Shown here: positions 11,192 through 21,464 of the stretch, piece by piece
How the letters are laid out: each line of letters begins with the position of its first letter
Numbering within the stretch: the first letter of the stretch is position 1
Translations under genes and position numbers: made by a program
Source: Promicromonosporaceae bacterium
GTDB lineage: Bacteria; Actinomycetota; Actinomycetes; Actinomycetales; Cellulomonadaceae
DNA: 64,000 nt
Assembly: GCA_009783295.1 (NCBI GenBank)
Contig: WRHK01000002.1
Location: 62,001 to 126,000 of the forward strand
Direction: 5' to 3'
Notes under the pieces: generated by a model
Told to the model about the DNA's origin: nothing
The model's database searches: none
The model's input: the letters and a program-made list of their open reading frames with translations, nothing else

Positions 11192-11743
11192 TCAGTAGCC
11201 GCCCGTGCCCACGCCCGACGACGTGCTGCTGGGCATCTGCATGACCTCGGCGCCGGTCGGGTCCATGACCCACCAGATGCCGCCGAAGCCCTGGCCGTTC
11301 ACGTCGCCCGGCTTGCTGTCGTTGGCGTACGTGTAGATGGGCCGCTTGTCGATGGTGACCTGGAGCTTGCCGTCCACGCCGGTGATCGTGCCCACGGTGC
11401 CGGTGACGCCCTGCACCTTCGGGGTCGTGCTGGTCGTCTCGACCGCGGGCCACAGGGCCGCGCACCCTCCGGTGCACGTGCTCTTGCCGGAGCCCGGCTT
11501 GTCGGGCGAGTAGTAGTAGACGGTCATGCCCTTCCCGTCCACGACGATCTTCCCGAGGCTGCTGGTCGACGTCGTCAGCACGGCGCCCGACGACGCGCCC
11601 GGGGTGCTGCTGGCACTGGCGCTCGGGCTGCTGCCGCTGGTGGTGCCGCCGCCCCCGGGGGAGGCAGCGTTGCTGCCCATCGCGCACCCGGCGAGCGCCG
11701 TGAGGAGCGCGGCGGCCGCGAGTGCATGGCTTGCTCGTCGCAT
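11192..11743 (-). CDS. Secreted-repeat lipoprotein (COG4315-like)
   Basis: 183 aa. ATG at 11743 has AAGGAC just upstream. A lipoprotein signal ends in LAGC (Cys about residue 20) and is followed by a Ser/Gly/Thr-rich linker. The folded part holds two copies of the 'secreted repeat' pattern: the first around GKIVVDGKGMTVYYYSPDKPGS with TCTGGCAALWPA, the second around LQVTIDKRPIYTYANDSKPG and GIWWVMDP. Members are extracytoplasmic proteins of unknown biochemical role. The promoter (11778-11805) matches the one driving the divergent sigma-factor operon, so this gene is a likely target of that sigma factor. Confidence 0.88.
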   Translation of the reverse strand: MRRASHALAAAALLTALAGCAMGSNAASPGGGGTTSGSSPSASASSTPGASSGAVLTTSTSSLGKIVVDGKGMTVYYYSPDKPGSGKSTCTGGCAALWPAVETTSTTPKVQGVTGTVGTITGVDGKLQVTIDKRPIYTYANDSKPGDVNGQGFGGIWWVMDPTGAEVMQMPSSTSSGVGTGGY

Positions 11744-11777
11744 GGTCCTTGTCCTTTCGTTCTCAACCTCAACCACG

Positions 11778-11805
11778 ACGACGGGGCGCCCTCCGCTCCG
11801 GTTCA
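11778..11805 (-). promoter_or_regulatory. ECF-type promoter of the lipoprotein gene
   Basis: On the minus strand TGAACC (11805-11800) is followed by exactly 16 bases and CGTCGT (11783-11778). The same hexamers with the same 16-bp spacer occur on the plus strand 15 bp away. The pair fits the -35/-10 style described for SigL of Mycobacterium tuberculosis. Confidence 0.75.
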
Positions 11806-11819
11806 CCGGGGGAGCAGAC

Positions 11820-11847
11820 TGAACCAGGAGGCGCTCTACGTCGTCGT
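11820..11847 (+). promoter_or_regulatory. ECF-type promoter of the yceI-sigma-antisigma operon
   Basis: TGAACC (11820-11825), 16-bp spacer, CGTCGT (11842-11847). It faces away from its twin at 11778-11805. Autoregulation by the sigma factor encoded at 12581 is the simplest reading. Confidence 0.75.
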
Positions 11848-11906
11848 CGTGGGTGCAAGGGGCCGTGGAGGACACGGGCCGCACCGGGCGAAGGGGGGTG
11901 AGGGGC

Positions 11907-12581
11907 GTGCGCAGGCGAGGGAAGGTGCTTGTCGGCGTGGCCGGTGCCGTGGTCGTGCTCGGTGGGGCGGGCCTGGTGTGGGGGCCGGGCCTGTACGCCA
12001 GCTATGTCAACGGCAGGGCCGATGCCGCGCCCGCCCTCGCGAGCGCCACCCCGTTGGCGGACCCCGCGGGCCTCGACGGCACCTGGCACGCTCGGTCGGG
12101 CTCGTTCGCCGGCTACCGGGTCGACGAGGTGCTCAACGGCAACCACGCGACGGTGACGGGGCGGACGTCCCAGGTGACGGCGGACGTCACGTTGGGCGCG
12201 GGCACGGTCACGGCGGCGAAGGTCACCGTGGACATGGCCTCGATCCGCACCGACGAGCCGCCGCGCGACGTGTACTTCCGCAGCACCGTGATCCGTACAG
12301 ACCAATTCCCCACCTCGACCTTCACGCTCACGGGGCCGGTGGAGATCCCCCGGAGCGGCACCGCCGTCGACCTGTCCGGGTCGATGACGATCCACGGCGT
12401 GACCAGGCAGGTCACGCTCCACGCCCAGGTCGCGCAGGCGGCCGACGGCGAGGCGCAGGTGGTGGGCAGCGTGCCGCTCACGTTCGCCGACTACGGCGTG
12501 CAGGCGCCGTCGCTCGGCTTCGTGACCGTGGAGAAGCACGGCTCGGTCGAGTTCGACCTGCTGCTGGGGAAGGCCGGCTGA
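11907..12581 (+). CDS. YceI-family protein, membrane-anchored
   Basis: About 224 aa from GTG 11907, which has AAGGGGGG (11891-11898) about 9 nt upstream. GTG 11853, five bases after the ECF -10 box, could be a leaderless alternative giving 18 more residues. An Arg-rich start and one hydrophobic helix anchor or export the protein. The YceI lipocalin-like barrel follows: GTWHARSGSFAGYRVDE, then TVTGRTSQVTADV, and GSMTIHGVTRQVTL near the end. YceI barrels bind isoprenoid-type lipids outside the cytosol. The stop overlaps the sigma-factor start (TGATG), so the genes form one operon, presumably responding to envelope or oxidative stress. Confidence 0.85.
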   Translation: MRRRGKVLVGVAGAVVVLGGAGLVWGPGLYASYVNGRADAAPALASATPLADPAGLDGTWHARSGSFAGYRVDEVLNGNHATVTGRTSQVTADVTLGAGTVTAAKVTVDMASIRTDEPPRDVYFRSTVIRTDQFPTSTFTLTGPVEIPRSGTAVDLSGSMTIHGVTRQVTLHAQVAQAADGEAQVVGSVPLTFADYGVQAPSLGFVTVEKHGSVEFDLLLGKAG

Positions 12582-13078
12582 TGGACGACGAGCTCCTCGC
12601 GGCGGTCCACGGCACGCACGCCGCGGCCCTGCACCGGTACGTCCGCCACCTGACCTCCGACGAGGACCAGACGCAGGACGTCGTGCAGGAGACGCTGCTG
12701 CGGGCCTGGCGGCACCCCGAGGTGCTCGAGCGCAGCGAGGACTCCGTGCGCGCCTGGTTGTTCACCGTGGCCCGGAACCTCGTGATCGACCAGCGGCGCA
12801 GCGCGCTCCACACGCACGAGCGCACCACCGACACGGTCCCCGAGCGGCCGGAGCCCGACCGCACCCAGGAGGTGCTGGACGCCTGGCTGGTCGAGGACGC
12901 GCTCGCGGGCCTCAGCTCGGAGCACCGCGCCGTCGTCGTCGGCGCGTACTACGGCGGGAGGTCGGTCGCGGAGCTCGCCGACCAGCTCGAGATCCCGCCC
13001 GGGACGGTGAAGTCCCGCATGCACTACGCGATGCGCGCGCTGCGGCTCGCGCTCCAGGAGAGGGGGGTCACGCCATGA
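12581..13078 (+). CDS. ECF RNA polymerase sigma factor (SigL/SigK-like)
   Basis: 165 aa. Region 2 is seen in RYVRHLTSDEDQTQDVVQET and LRAWRH, with VRAWLFTVARNLVIDQRR for -10 recognition. Region 4 (LSSEHRAVVVGAYYGGRS and IPPGTVKSRMHYAMRAL) binds the -35. Start ATG 12581 overlaps the yceI stop by one base, and its stop overlaps the anti-sigma ATG (ATGA). Two promoters with TGAACC-N16-CGTCGT flank the operon start, so self-activation and control of the divergent lipoprotein gene are predicted. Confidence 0.93.
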   Translation: MDDELLAAVHGTHAAALHRYVRHLTSDEDQTQDVVQETLLRAWRHPEVLERSEDSVRAWLFTVARNLVIDQRRSALHTHERTTDTVPERPEPDRTQEVLDAWLVEDALAGLSSEHRAVVVGAYYGGRSVAELADQLEIPPGTVKSRMHYAMRALRLALQERGVTP

Positions 13079-13800
13079 CCGACAAGTACGCCGACTGGGA
13101 CGCCGCGTACGTGCTCGGCGCCCTGGACCCTGCCGAGCGGCGCGAGTACGCGGCCCATCTGGAGACCTGCGAGGAGTGCCGCACGGCCGTCGCCGGCCTG
13201 GCGGCCATCCCGCCCCTGCTCGCGGCCGTGCCCGCGCCCTCGCCCGCCGCCGACCTGCCGCGCAGCGCCGACGTGGTGCCTTTCGCGCGGCTTGCCGCTG
13301 CCGCCCGCCGTTCGCGCCGGCGGCGACGCACGGGCCTGGTCGCGACCGCGGCAGGCGTCGCGATCGTGGCCGGGATCGGCGGCGGGCTGCTGGGCACGAC
13401 GTCCGACGGCGGGGGCGCCACCCCGCCGACGCCGAGCATCAGCGCCCCGCCGTCGAACGCCCGCACCGTCGAGCTGACCCCGCCGGGCGGCGCCACGGGC
13501 ATGCACGCGACGCTCACCGCGACCCCCACGGTGTGGGGCACCCGGCTGGAGTGGAGCTGCCGGTACGAGGGCGTGACGACCGGCCTCTACGGCCCGGGCA
13601 CCACCGCGACCGGCCCCGTCACCTACCAGCTGGTGCTGGTCGACCGCGCGGGCGGGCGCAGCGTCGCCGCCACGTGGACGACGTCGAGCCCGACGGCGGA
13701 GGGGCTCGGCGCCTCCTCGGCCCTGCCGGTCACGGACCTGGCCCGCATCGAGATCACGGTGACGGGTCAGCAGGCCCCGCTGGCGGCCGTCACGCTGTGA
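13075..13800 (+). CDS. Zinc-finger anti-sigma factor
   Basis: 241 aa. The N-terminal ZAS domain has the HxxxCxxC motif (His28, Cys32, Cys35) used for zinc or redox sensing, after an AYVLGALDPAERREYAAH helix. A Pro/Ala linker and an Arg-rich patch (RRSRRRRRTG) precede one transmembrane helix (about residues 90-107). The outer part is an anti-sigma-K C-terminal-like beta domain. It should hold the sigma factor encoded directly upstream, with 4-nt overlap, and release it on an envelope signal. Its 3' end overlaps the converging epimerase gene by 11 bp. Confidence 0.9.
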   Translation: MTDKYADWDAAYVLGALDPAERREYAAHLETCEECRTAVAGLAAIPPLLAAVPAPSPAADLPRSADVVPFARLAAAARRSRRRRRTGLVATAAGVAIVAGIGGGLLGTTSDGGGATPPTPSISAPPSNARTVELTPPGGATGMHATLTATPTVWGTRLEWSCRYEGVTTGLYGPGTTATGPVTYQLVLVDRAGGRSVAATWTTSSPTAEGLGASSALPVTDLARIEITVTGQQAPLAAVTL

Positions 13801-14674
13801 CGCCCTCGCGCCACCCGAACTGGGGCTCGAAGCCGAGCACGCGGCGGGCCTTGTCGATGGACAGGAGCGTCTCGCGGCCCGTGACGGGGCGCTTGAGCGG
13901 CACGCCCGGGAACTGCTCGGCGAGCAGGTCGGCGGAGTCGCGCAGCATCACGGTGTCCGCGTTGGCGACGATGAACGCCTCCCAGCCGGTCAGGTCGGCC
14001 TCGAGCGCCAGGCGCACGGCCTGGGCGCCGTCGCGCGCGTCGATGTAGCCCCACAGGTTCCAGCGGCGCCGCGAGGCGTCGTCCTGCCAGGCGGGGAACA
14101 TCGCGTAGTCCTCGGGGAGCATGACGTTGCTGAACCGCAGCCCGACCAGCTTGAGCTCCGGGTCCCAGCGCGTCAGGTGGCGCGCCATCTCCTCCTCGAC
14201 GGCCTTGCCGAGCGAGTAGGTGGTCTCCGGGCGCACCGTGTACTCCTCGTCGACGGGCGCGTAGGGCGGCGGCACGTCGAACGGCAGGCCCAGCACGGTC
14301 TCGCTGGAGGCCCACACGACGTTGCGGATGCCCGCGATGCGCGCCGCGCGGAACACGTTGTAGGTGGCGGGCACGTTGTTGGCGAACGTCGCGGCGTCGG
14401 GGGACAGCCCGGGGGCGGGGATCGCAGCGAGGTGCACGACGGCCGTGGCCGGCGCCGACTCGTCGAACCCGGTCAGCAGCTCGACGACCTGCCCGAGGTC
14501 GGTGAGGTCGGCACGGACGAACTTGGCCGGCTGCTTCTCTGCAGGCGGCGTGCGATCGACGGCGATCACGTCCCAGCCGTGCTCGGCCAGGTGCCGCACG
14601 ACGGCGGGGCCCAGCCGCCCGCTGGACCCGGTGACGACGACACGGCCGGAGGTGGCGTGGTGGGGGAAGCTCAT
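13790..14674 (-). CDS. NAD-dependent epimerase/dehydratase (extended SDR)
   Basis: 294 aa. An N-terminal Rossmann motif VVVTGSSGRLGPAVV binds NAD(P), and Asp in VIAVDRT suggests NAD. The active-site pattern Ser (WASSETV) and Tyr-x3-Lys (TYSLGKAVEE) is intact. The ORF extends far upstream without a stop, but ATG at 14674 is where similarity begins. Likely acts on a sugar nucleotide or small sugar acid; related actinobacterial genes are close to uronate dehydrogenase and UDP-glucose 4-epimerase types. Substrate not assigned. Divergent from ppc. Confidence 0.88.
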   Translation of the reverse strand: MSFPHHATSGRVVVTGSSGRLGPAVVRHLAEHGWDVIAVDRTPPAEKQPAKFVRADLTDLGQVVELLTGFDESAPATAVVHLAAIPAPGLSPDAATFANNVPATYNVFRAARIAGIRNVVWASSETVLGLPFDVPPPYAPVDEEYTVRPETTYSLGKAVEEEMARHLTRWDPELKLVGLRFSNVMLPEDYAMFPAWQDDASRRRWNLWGYIDARDGAQAVRLALEADLTGWEAFIVANADTVMLRDSADLLAEQFPGVPLKRPVTGRETLLSIDKARRVLGFEPQFGWREGVTA

Positions 14675-14788
14675 GGGCCCTTGTCTACACCGTGGAGACC
14701 AGCCCCGACGTCGGCCGGACGACCACCGGGCGACCAGTCTCCGGACGTGGTTCCGTGAACTTGACCATCTCGGCATACTCTCTTGGCC

Positions 14789-17500
<2,712 letters not shown>

Positions 17501-17515
17501 GCCGTCCCCCCAGCT

Positions 17516-17583
17516 GCGAGATAGAGCCCGGCGCCGCGAGATAGACACGAAGTTCTATCTCGCGGCGCCGGGCTCTATCTCGC
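17516..17583. terminator. Perfect 30-bp inverted repeat made of GCGAGATAGA units
   Basis: Arms 17516-17545 and 17554-17583 are exact reverse complements, with an 8-base loop. Each arm contains two GCGAGATAGA units 20 bp apart. It lies between ppc (+) and the VOC gene (-), which converge, so it can work as a two-way terminator. It is the four-copy relative of the array at 11074-11180. Confidence 0.8.
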
Positions 17584-17599
17584 GGGGGTGGGCCGTGGG

Positions 17600-18367
17600 T
17601 CAGACCGAGATCAGCTGGAACCACGTGCCCAGCGGGTCCGCGACCGCGATGCGGCGGCCGTACGGGGTGTCGACCGGGTCGCCCGGGGCGTTCGCGCCCA
17701 GCTCGCGGGCGCGCGCCGCCGTCGCGTCGACGTCGTCGGCGCCCAGGTAGACGGCCCAGCCGGACGTGCCGCCGTTCTTCGCGAGCTCGGCCGTCGCGTC
17801 GTAGATCCCGGCGCACGCGTCACGGCCCTCGCCGTACGTGGTGTACCGGAACTCGGGGGTGTCCGACAGGGTCGAGACGGGCCAGCCGGCCGCGTCGGCG
17901 TAGAACCTGACGGCCTTGTCGTAGTCGTTGGTCCACGTCTCGAACCAGGCGGGGGCGCCGTGCTCGGCCACCAGGGCGAACCCGTCCATGCCCTGCGGCT
18001 GCCAGAAGCCGATCTCCGCGCCGGCCGGGTCGACGGCGTTGAGGAAGCGGCCCTGGCCGGCGACGTCGTCGGGGCCGTACGGCACCTGGCCGCCCGCGGC
18101 GGTCACCTTCGCGGCCGTCGCGTCGGCGTCGGACGTGCGCAGGTACACGCCCCAGACCGGGGCCTGCTCCGGGTACATGAGCGGGCCGATACCCGCGATG
18201 ACCTGGCCGTTCTTCGAGAACTGGCCGTAGTTGCCGAACTCCGGGCCGTAGCTCGTGTGCTCCCAGCCGAACAGGGCCGTGTAGAACGCGACCGACCGGT
18301 CGAGGTCAGGGGTCGCGAGGTCGAACCAGATCGGGGCGCCGTCGGGCACCTCGCCGCGTGCGGGCAT
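17600..18367 (-). CDS. Two-domain VOC (glyoxalase/bleomycin-resistance fold) protein
   Basis: 255 aa. ATG 18367 has a clear GGAGGA site. Two vicinal-oxygen-chelate domains (about 8-125 and 135-253) both show the WFDL/WFET...A..FYxxxFGW layout and end in DPxGxxxxxxQ. The layout matches actinobacterial 27-30 kDa antigen/hydroxylase-like proteins (Cfp30B type). A metal-dependent enzyme or binding role is possible; substrate unknown. Confidence 0.85.
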   Translation of the reverse strand: MPARGEVPDGAPIWFDLATPDLDRSVAFYTALFGWEHTSYGPEFGNYGQFSKNGQVIAGIGPLMYPEQAPVWGVYLRTSDADATAAKVTAAGGQVPYGPDDVAGQGRFLNAVDPAGAEIGFWQPQGMDGFALVAEHGAPAWFETWTNDYDKAVRFYADAAGWPVSTLSDTPEFRYTTYGEGRDACAGIYDATAELAKNGGTSGWAVYLGADDVDATAARARELGANAPGDPVDTPYGRRIAVADPLGTWFQLISV

Positions 18368-18386
18368 GTCTCCTCCGGTGGACGTC

Positions 18387-18450
18387 GGTGGTTGAGCGTG
18401 TCGAAACCACGCCGCTCCATCATGGGGTGGTTTCGACGAGCTCAACCACC
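18387..18450. repeat. 24-bp inverted repeat hairpin (GGTGGTTGAGC family)
   Basis: Arms at 18387-18410 and 18427-18450 match at 22 of 24 positions with a 16-base loop. Arms read GTGGTTTCGAC..GCTCAACCACC. It lies between the VOC start and the exonuclease stop. The same element is found as an in-frame pair in the NHL gene (4484-4592). Confidence 0.85.
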
Positions 18451-18472
18451 GGAGGGTTCCGCCAGCGGTGGC

Positions 18473-19411
18473 TCAGCCGGCCAGGGCCGCCAGCACGCGC
18501 GAGACGGTGGAGCGCAGGCCCCACCGGTCGGTGAGCGCGTCGAGCGCCTCCGGGAACGCTGCGGCCCGGGGGAGCGCGTCGTCGAGGTCCGGCAGGGGGG
18601 CGTCGCGGGCCACCTGCACCACCCGGGGCGCGACCTCCAGGTACGCCGCCCCCTCGGTGAGCCGCCGCTGCTGCGCCAGCGTGAGCCCGAACCCGGAGTC
18701 GCGCGCCGCGAGGACTCCCGCCAGGGTGCCGAACCGCGCGAGCAGGCCCGCCGCCGTCTTCTCCCCGATGCCGGCCACGCCGGGCAGCCCGTCCGACGGG
18801 TCGCCGCGCAGCACGGCCATGTCCGCGTAGGCCGCGCCCGTGGGCACGCCGTACTTGTCGGCGAGCCGCGCCTGGTCGACGACGTCGGGGTCGCGCACGC
18901 CGCGCGCCGGGTACAGCACCCGGACCTGGTGGGCGTCGTCGACCAGTTGGAACAGGTCACGGTCGCCGGTCATGATGCTCACCGGCTCGGCGACGTCGCC
19001 GCGCGCGGTCTCGCGGGCCACCAGCGTGCCGATGACGTCGTCGGCCTCATAGCCGGGGCAGCCGACGCGGGCGATGCCGAGCGCCTCGAGCACGGAGGCG
19101 ATCACTGGCACCTGGGGGACCAGGCCCTCGGGGACCACCTCGACGTCGCCGCCGTTCGGCCCGGCCCCGAGGGCCTCGACGCGGTGCGCCTTGTAGCTGG
19201 GGATGAGCTCGACCCGCCAGGCGGGCCGCCAGTCGTCGTCCCAGCACGCCACCAGGCGCGTGGGGCGGTGCTCCGTGACCAGGAACGCGATGGTGTCGAG
19301 CAGGCCGCGGATCGCGTTGACCGGCTCGCCGCGCGGCGAGCTCAGCGTGTCGGGCACGCCGTAGAACGCGCGGAAGTACAGGCTCGCGGTGTCCAGCAGG
19401 AGGAGGCTCAC
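18473..19411 (-). CDS. 5'-3' exonuclease (PolI N-domain / FEN family)
   Basis: 312 aa. Starts at GTG 19411, giving LLLLDTASLYFRAFYG, the first acidic strand. Other FEN motifs: CWDDDWRPAWR, YKAHR, GYEADDVIGTL, TGDRDLFQL, and the helix-hairpin-helix DNA clamp GDPSDGLPGVAGIGEKTA. The metal-binding Asp set is complete. It is a stand-alone homologue of the PolA 5'-nuclease domain, removing primers or flaps; many actinobacteria carry one beside polA. Divergent from crcB with a 34-bp gap. Confidence 0.93.
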   Translation of the reverse strand: MSLLLLDTASLYFRAFYGVPDTLSSPRGEPVNAIRGLLDTIAFLVTEHRPTRLVACWDDDWRPAWRVELIPSYKAHRVEALGAGPNGGDVEVVPEGLVPQVPVIASVLEALGIARVGCPGYEADDVIGTLVARETARGDVAEPVSIMTGDRDLFQLVDDAHQVRVLYPARGVRDPDVVDQARLADKYGVPTGAAYADMAVLRGDPSDGLPGVAGIGEKTAAGLLARFGTLAGVLAARDSGFGLTLAQQRRLTEGAAYLEVAPRVVQVARDAPLPDLDDALPRAAAFPEALDALTDRWGLRSTVSRVLAALAG

Positions 19412-19445
19412 GAGGGTCAGCGTCCCATGCCCGCACAATGGGGGC

Positions 19446-19883
19446 GTGACACCGCCCCGGCCCGCCCCGCACCGCGACTGGCGCCTGCTCGGGCCGGTCG
19501 CCCTGGGCGGCGCGGCGGGGTCGGTGCTGCGGTACCTGTTCTCGTTCCTCAACAGCAAGGACCCGGCGGGCTGGCCGGTCGGCACGCTCGCCGTCAACGT
19601 GATCGGGGCGTTCGCGCTGGGGCTGCTGCTCGAGGCGATCGCCCGCCGCGGCCCCGAGGACCGCCGCCTGCAGCGCCTGCGCCTCACGGTCGGCACGGGC
19701 GTGCTGGGCGGGTTCACCACGTACTCGTCGTTCGCGCTCGAGGTCGAGCGGCACCTCAGCGTCGGGGCCGTCGGCGTGACGCTCGGGTACGTCGGGCTCA
19801 CGCTCGTGGTCGGCACGGCCGCGGCGATCGCGGGCGTGCTGCTGGGGGCGCGGCTGCCGGGCCGCGGGGTGGCTTCGCGATGA
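19446..19883 (+). CDS. crcB: Fluoride channel CrcB/Fluc, copy 1
   Basis: 145 aa, four transmembrane helices. Family motifs: GGAAGSVLRYL, NVIGAFALG and GVLGGFTTYSSF (the phenylalanine/threonine pore track). GTG 19446 lies 6 nt after CACAAT and is probably leaderless. It overlaps the second crcB by 4 nt. Tandem crcB genes usually make a hetero-dimeric Fluc channel that exports fluoride. Confidence 0.93.
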   Translation: MTPPRPAPHRDWRLLGPVALGGAAGSVLRYLFSFLNSKDPAGWPVGTLAVNVIGAFALGLLLEAIARRGPEDRRLQRLRLTVGTGVLGGFTTYSSFALEVERHLSVGAVGVTLGYVGLTLVVGTAAAIAGVLLGARLPGRGVASR

Positions 19884-20281
19884 GCGGCCCGTTCGCGTTC
19901 CTGCTGGTCGCGGTGGGTGGCGGGCTGGGCGCGGTCGCCCGGTTCTGGCTCGCCGACACCGTCAAGGCGCGCCGCACCACGGTGATGCCGCTGGGCACCA
20001 TCGTGGTCAACACGCTCGGCGCGCTCACCATCGGCGTCGTCACCGGGCTGGTGCTCACGATCGGCGCCGACGGCAGCCTCGAGGGCTGGCGCGTCTTCCT
20101 CGCGACCGGCATCTGCGGCGGGTTCACCACGTTCTCGACGGCTACCGTGGAGAGCGTGACGCTCGCCCGTGCCGGGCACCTGACGCGGGCGCTCATCAAC
20201 ACGTTCGGCACGCTGGTGATCACGGTCGCGGCGGTCGCGGTCGGCATCGGCGTGGTGGTGCTGGCGACGGGAGGTGCGTGA
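19880..20281 (+). CDS. crcB: Fluoride channel CrcB/Fluc, copy 2
   Basis: 133 aa. Shows GGLGAVARFWLAD, NTLGALTIG and GICGGFTTFSTAT in the usual order, with four hydrophobic helices. ATG 19880 overlaps the stop of copy 1 (ATGA) and its stop overlaps the next ATG (TGATG). Sequence differs clearly from copy 1, as expected for two subunits of a dual-topology dimer. Confidence 0.93.
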   Translation: MSGPFAFLLVAVGGGLGAVARFWLADTVKARRTTVMPLGTIVVNTLGALTIGVVTGLVLTIGADGSLEGWRVFLATGICGGFTTFSTATVESVTLARAGHLTRALINTFGTLVITVAAVAVGIGVVVLATGGA

Positions 20282-20445
20282 TGCCGGAGTCCGACGACGT
20301 GCGCGAGATCATCACCGTCGGCGTGCTGCTCGCCAACGGGCGGCTCGCGGGCCGGACCTTCGCCGGCCGCGCCGAGGCCGAGGCCTGGGCGCAAGACGGC
20401 GAGGAGGTCGTCGAGCTCAACGCGGTGTGCGACTGCGACCGGTAG
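20281..20445 (+). CDS. 54-aa hypothetical protein coupled to crcB
   Basis: ATG at 20281 shares a base with the crcB stop (TGATG), and the frame runs 54 codons to TAG 20443-20445. The protein is acidic, soluble and ends in VCDCDR. The core (VGVLLANGRLAGRTFAGRA followed by an Ala/Glu helix) looks like a small folded domain. No family recognised. Operon position suggests a fluoride-linked role, but this is inference only. Confidence 0.55.
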   Translation: MPESDDVREIITVGVLLANGRLAGRTFAGRAEAEAWAQDGEEVVELNAVCDCDR

Positions 20446-20464
20446 CGCGCCCCGGCGGCCCGCC

Positions 20465-21454
20465 TCAGTCGTCGAGGTGCAGCGGCAGCCCGAACCGCGG
20501 GAACCACTCCGCGCAGTCCAGGAACGTGGTGATCCCGCTGACCAGCCCCGCGTCGTCGGCCTCGAGCACCACCAGGCCCCACGCGGAGTAGCCGCCCCGC
20601 GGGTCGTGGCGGTACTGCCCGAACGACGGCGACCCGTTGGCCCGTACCGGGATGCACCGCGACCCGCGGCACGCGGCGCCGGGCCCGAGCATCCACGCGA
20701 CGACGTCGCGCCGGCCCGACACCCACATCGAGTACGGCGGCATGTTCAGGCACGCGTCCTCGCGCAGCAGCCGCACCAGGGCGTCCATGTCGTAGCGCTC
20801 GAACGCGTCGAGGTAGCGCTCCAGCAGCTGGTCGCGCCACGCCTCGCCCGGCAGCCGCGACGTCGTCTCGGGCGTGGGGGCCTTGTCCTCCAGCGTGGCG
20901 CGGGCCCGCTGCAGCGCGGAGTTCACTGCCGCGACGGTCATGTCCAGCAGCTGCGCCGTCTCGGCCGCCGACCAGCGCAGCACCTCCCGCAGCACCAGCA
21001 CCGCCCGCTGGCGGGGCGGCAGGTGCTGCAGGGCGGCGACGAACGCCAGGCGGATCGACTCGTGCCCCACGGCCACCTGCGCGGGGTCGCCGGCGCGCGG
21101 CAGCACGGCGTCGTCCGGGACCGGCTCCACCCAGCGGTCCTCCGCCAGGGTCTCGCCGAAGTGGTCCAGCTCGGGCGGCTGGGCGGCGCCCAGGCCCATC
21201 GGGCGCTCGCGGCGGTGGGCCGCCGAGCCGAGGTGGTCGAAGCACACGTTGGTGGCGATGCGGTACAGCCACGACCGCAGGGTGGAGCGGCCCTCGAAGT
21301 TCCTGTGACCCCGCCAGGCCCGCAGCATGGTCTCCTGGACGGCGTCGTCCGCGTCGCTCGCGCCCCCCAGGAGCCGGTAGCAGTAGCCCGTCAGCTCGGA
21401 CCGGTACGCGTCGAGCGTCTCCGCGAGGGCGTCGTCTTCGAGCACCTGTGTCAT
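20465..21454 (-). CDS. ECF sigma factor with C-terminal SnoaL-like domain (SigG/SigX5 type)
   Basis: 329 aa. Region 2: YRSELTGYCYRLLGG and DADDAVQETMLRAWRG, then LRSWLYRIATNVCFD. Region 4: LPPRQRAVLVLREVLRWSA and TVAAVNSALQRARATL. Residues about 200-325 form a SnoaL_2/NTF2-like domain (LERYLDAFERYDMDALVRLL ... MPPYSMWVSG) that in such sigma factors takes the place of a separate anti-sigma. No anti-sigma gene is adjacent. ATG 21454 has no strong ribosome site. Confidence 0.9.
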   Translation of the reverse strand: MTQVLEDDALAETLDAYRSELTGYCYRLLGGASDADDAVQETMLRAWRGHRNFEGRSTLRSWLYRIATNVCFDHLGSAAHRRERPMGLGAAQPPELDHFGETLAEDRWVEPVPDDAVLPRAGDPAQVAVGHESIRLAFVAALQHLPPRQRAVLVLREVLRWSAAETAQLLDMTVAAVNSALQRARATLEDKAPTPETTSRLPGEAWRDQLLERYLDAFERYDMDALVRLLREDACLNMPPYSMWVSGRRDVVAWMLGPGAACRGSRCIPVRANGSPSFGQYRHDPRGGYSAWGLVVLEADDAGLVSGITTFLDCAEWFPRFGLPLHLDD

Positions 21455-21464
21455 GGGTCACACG

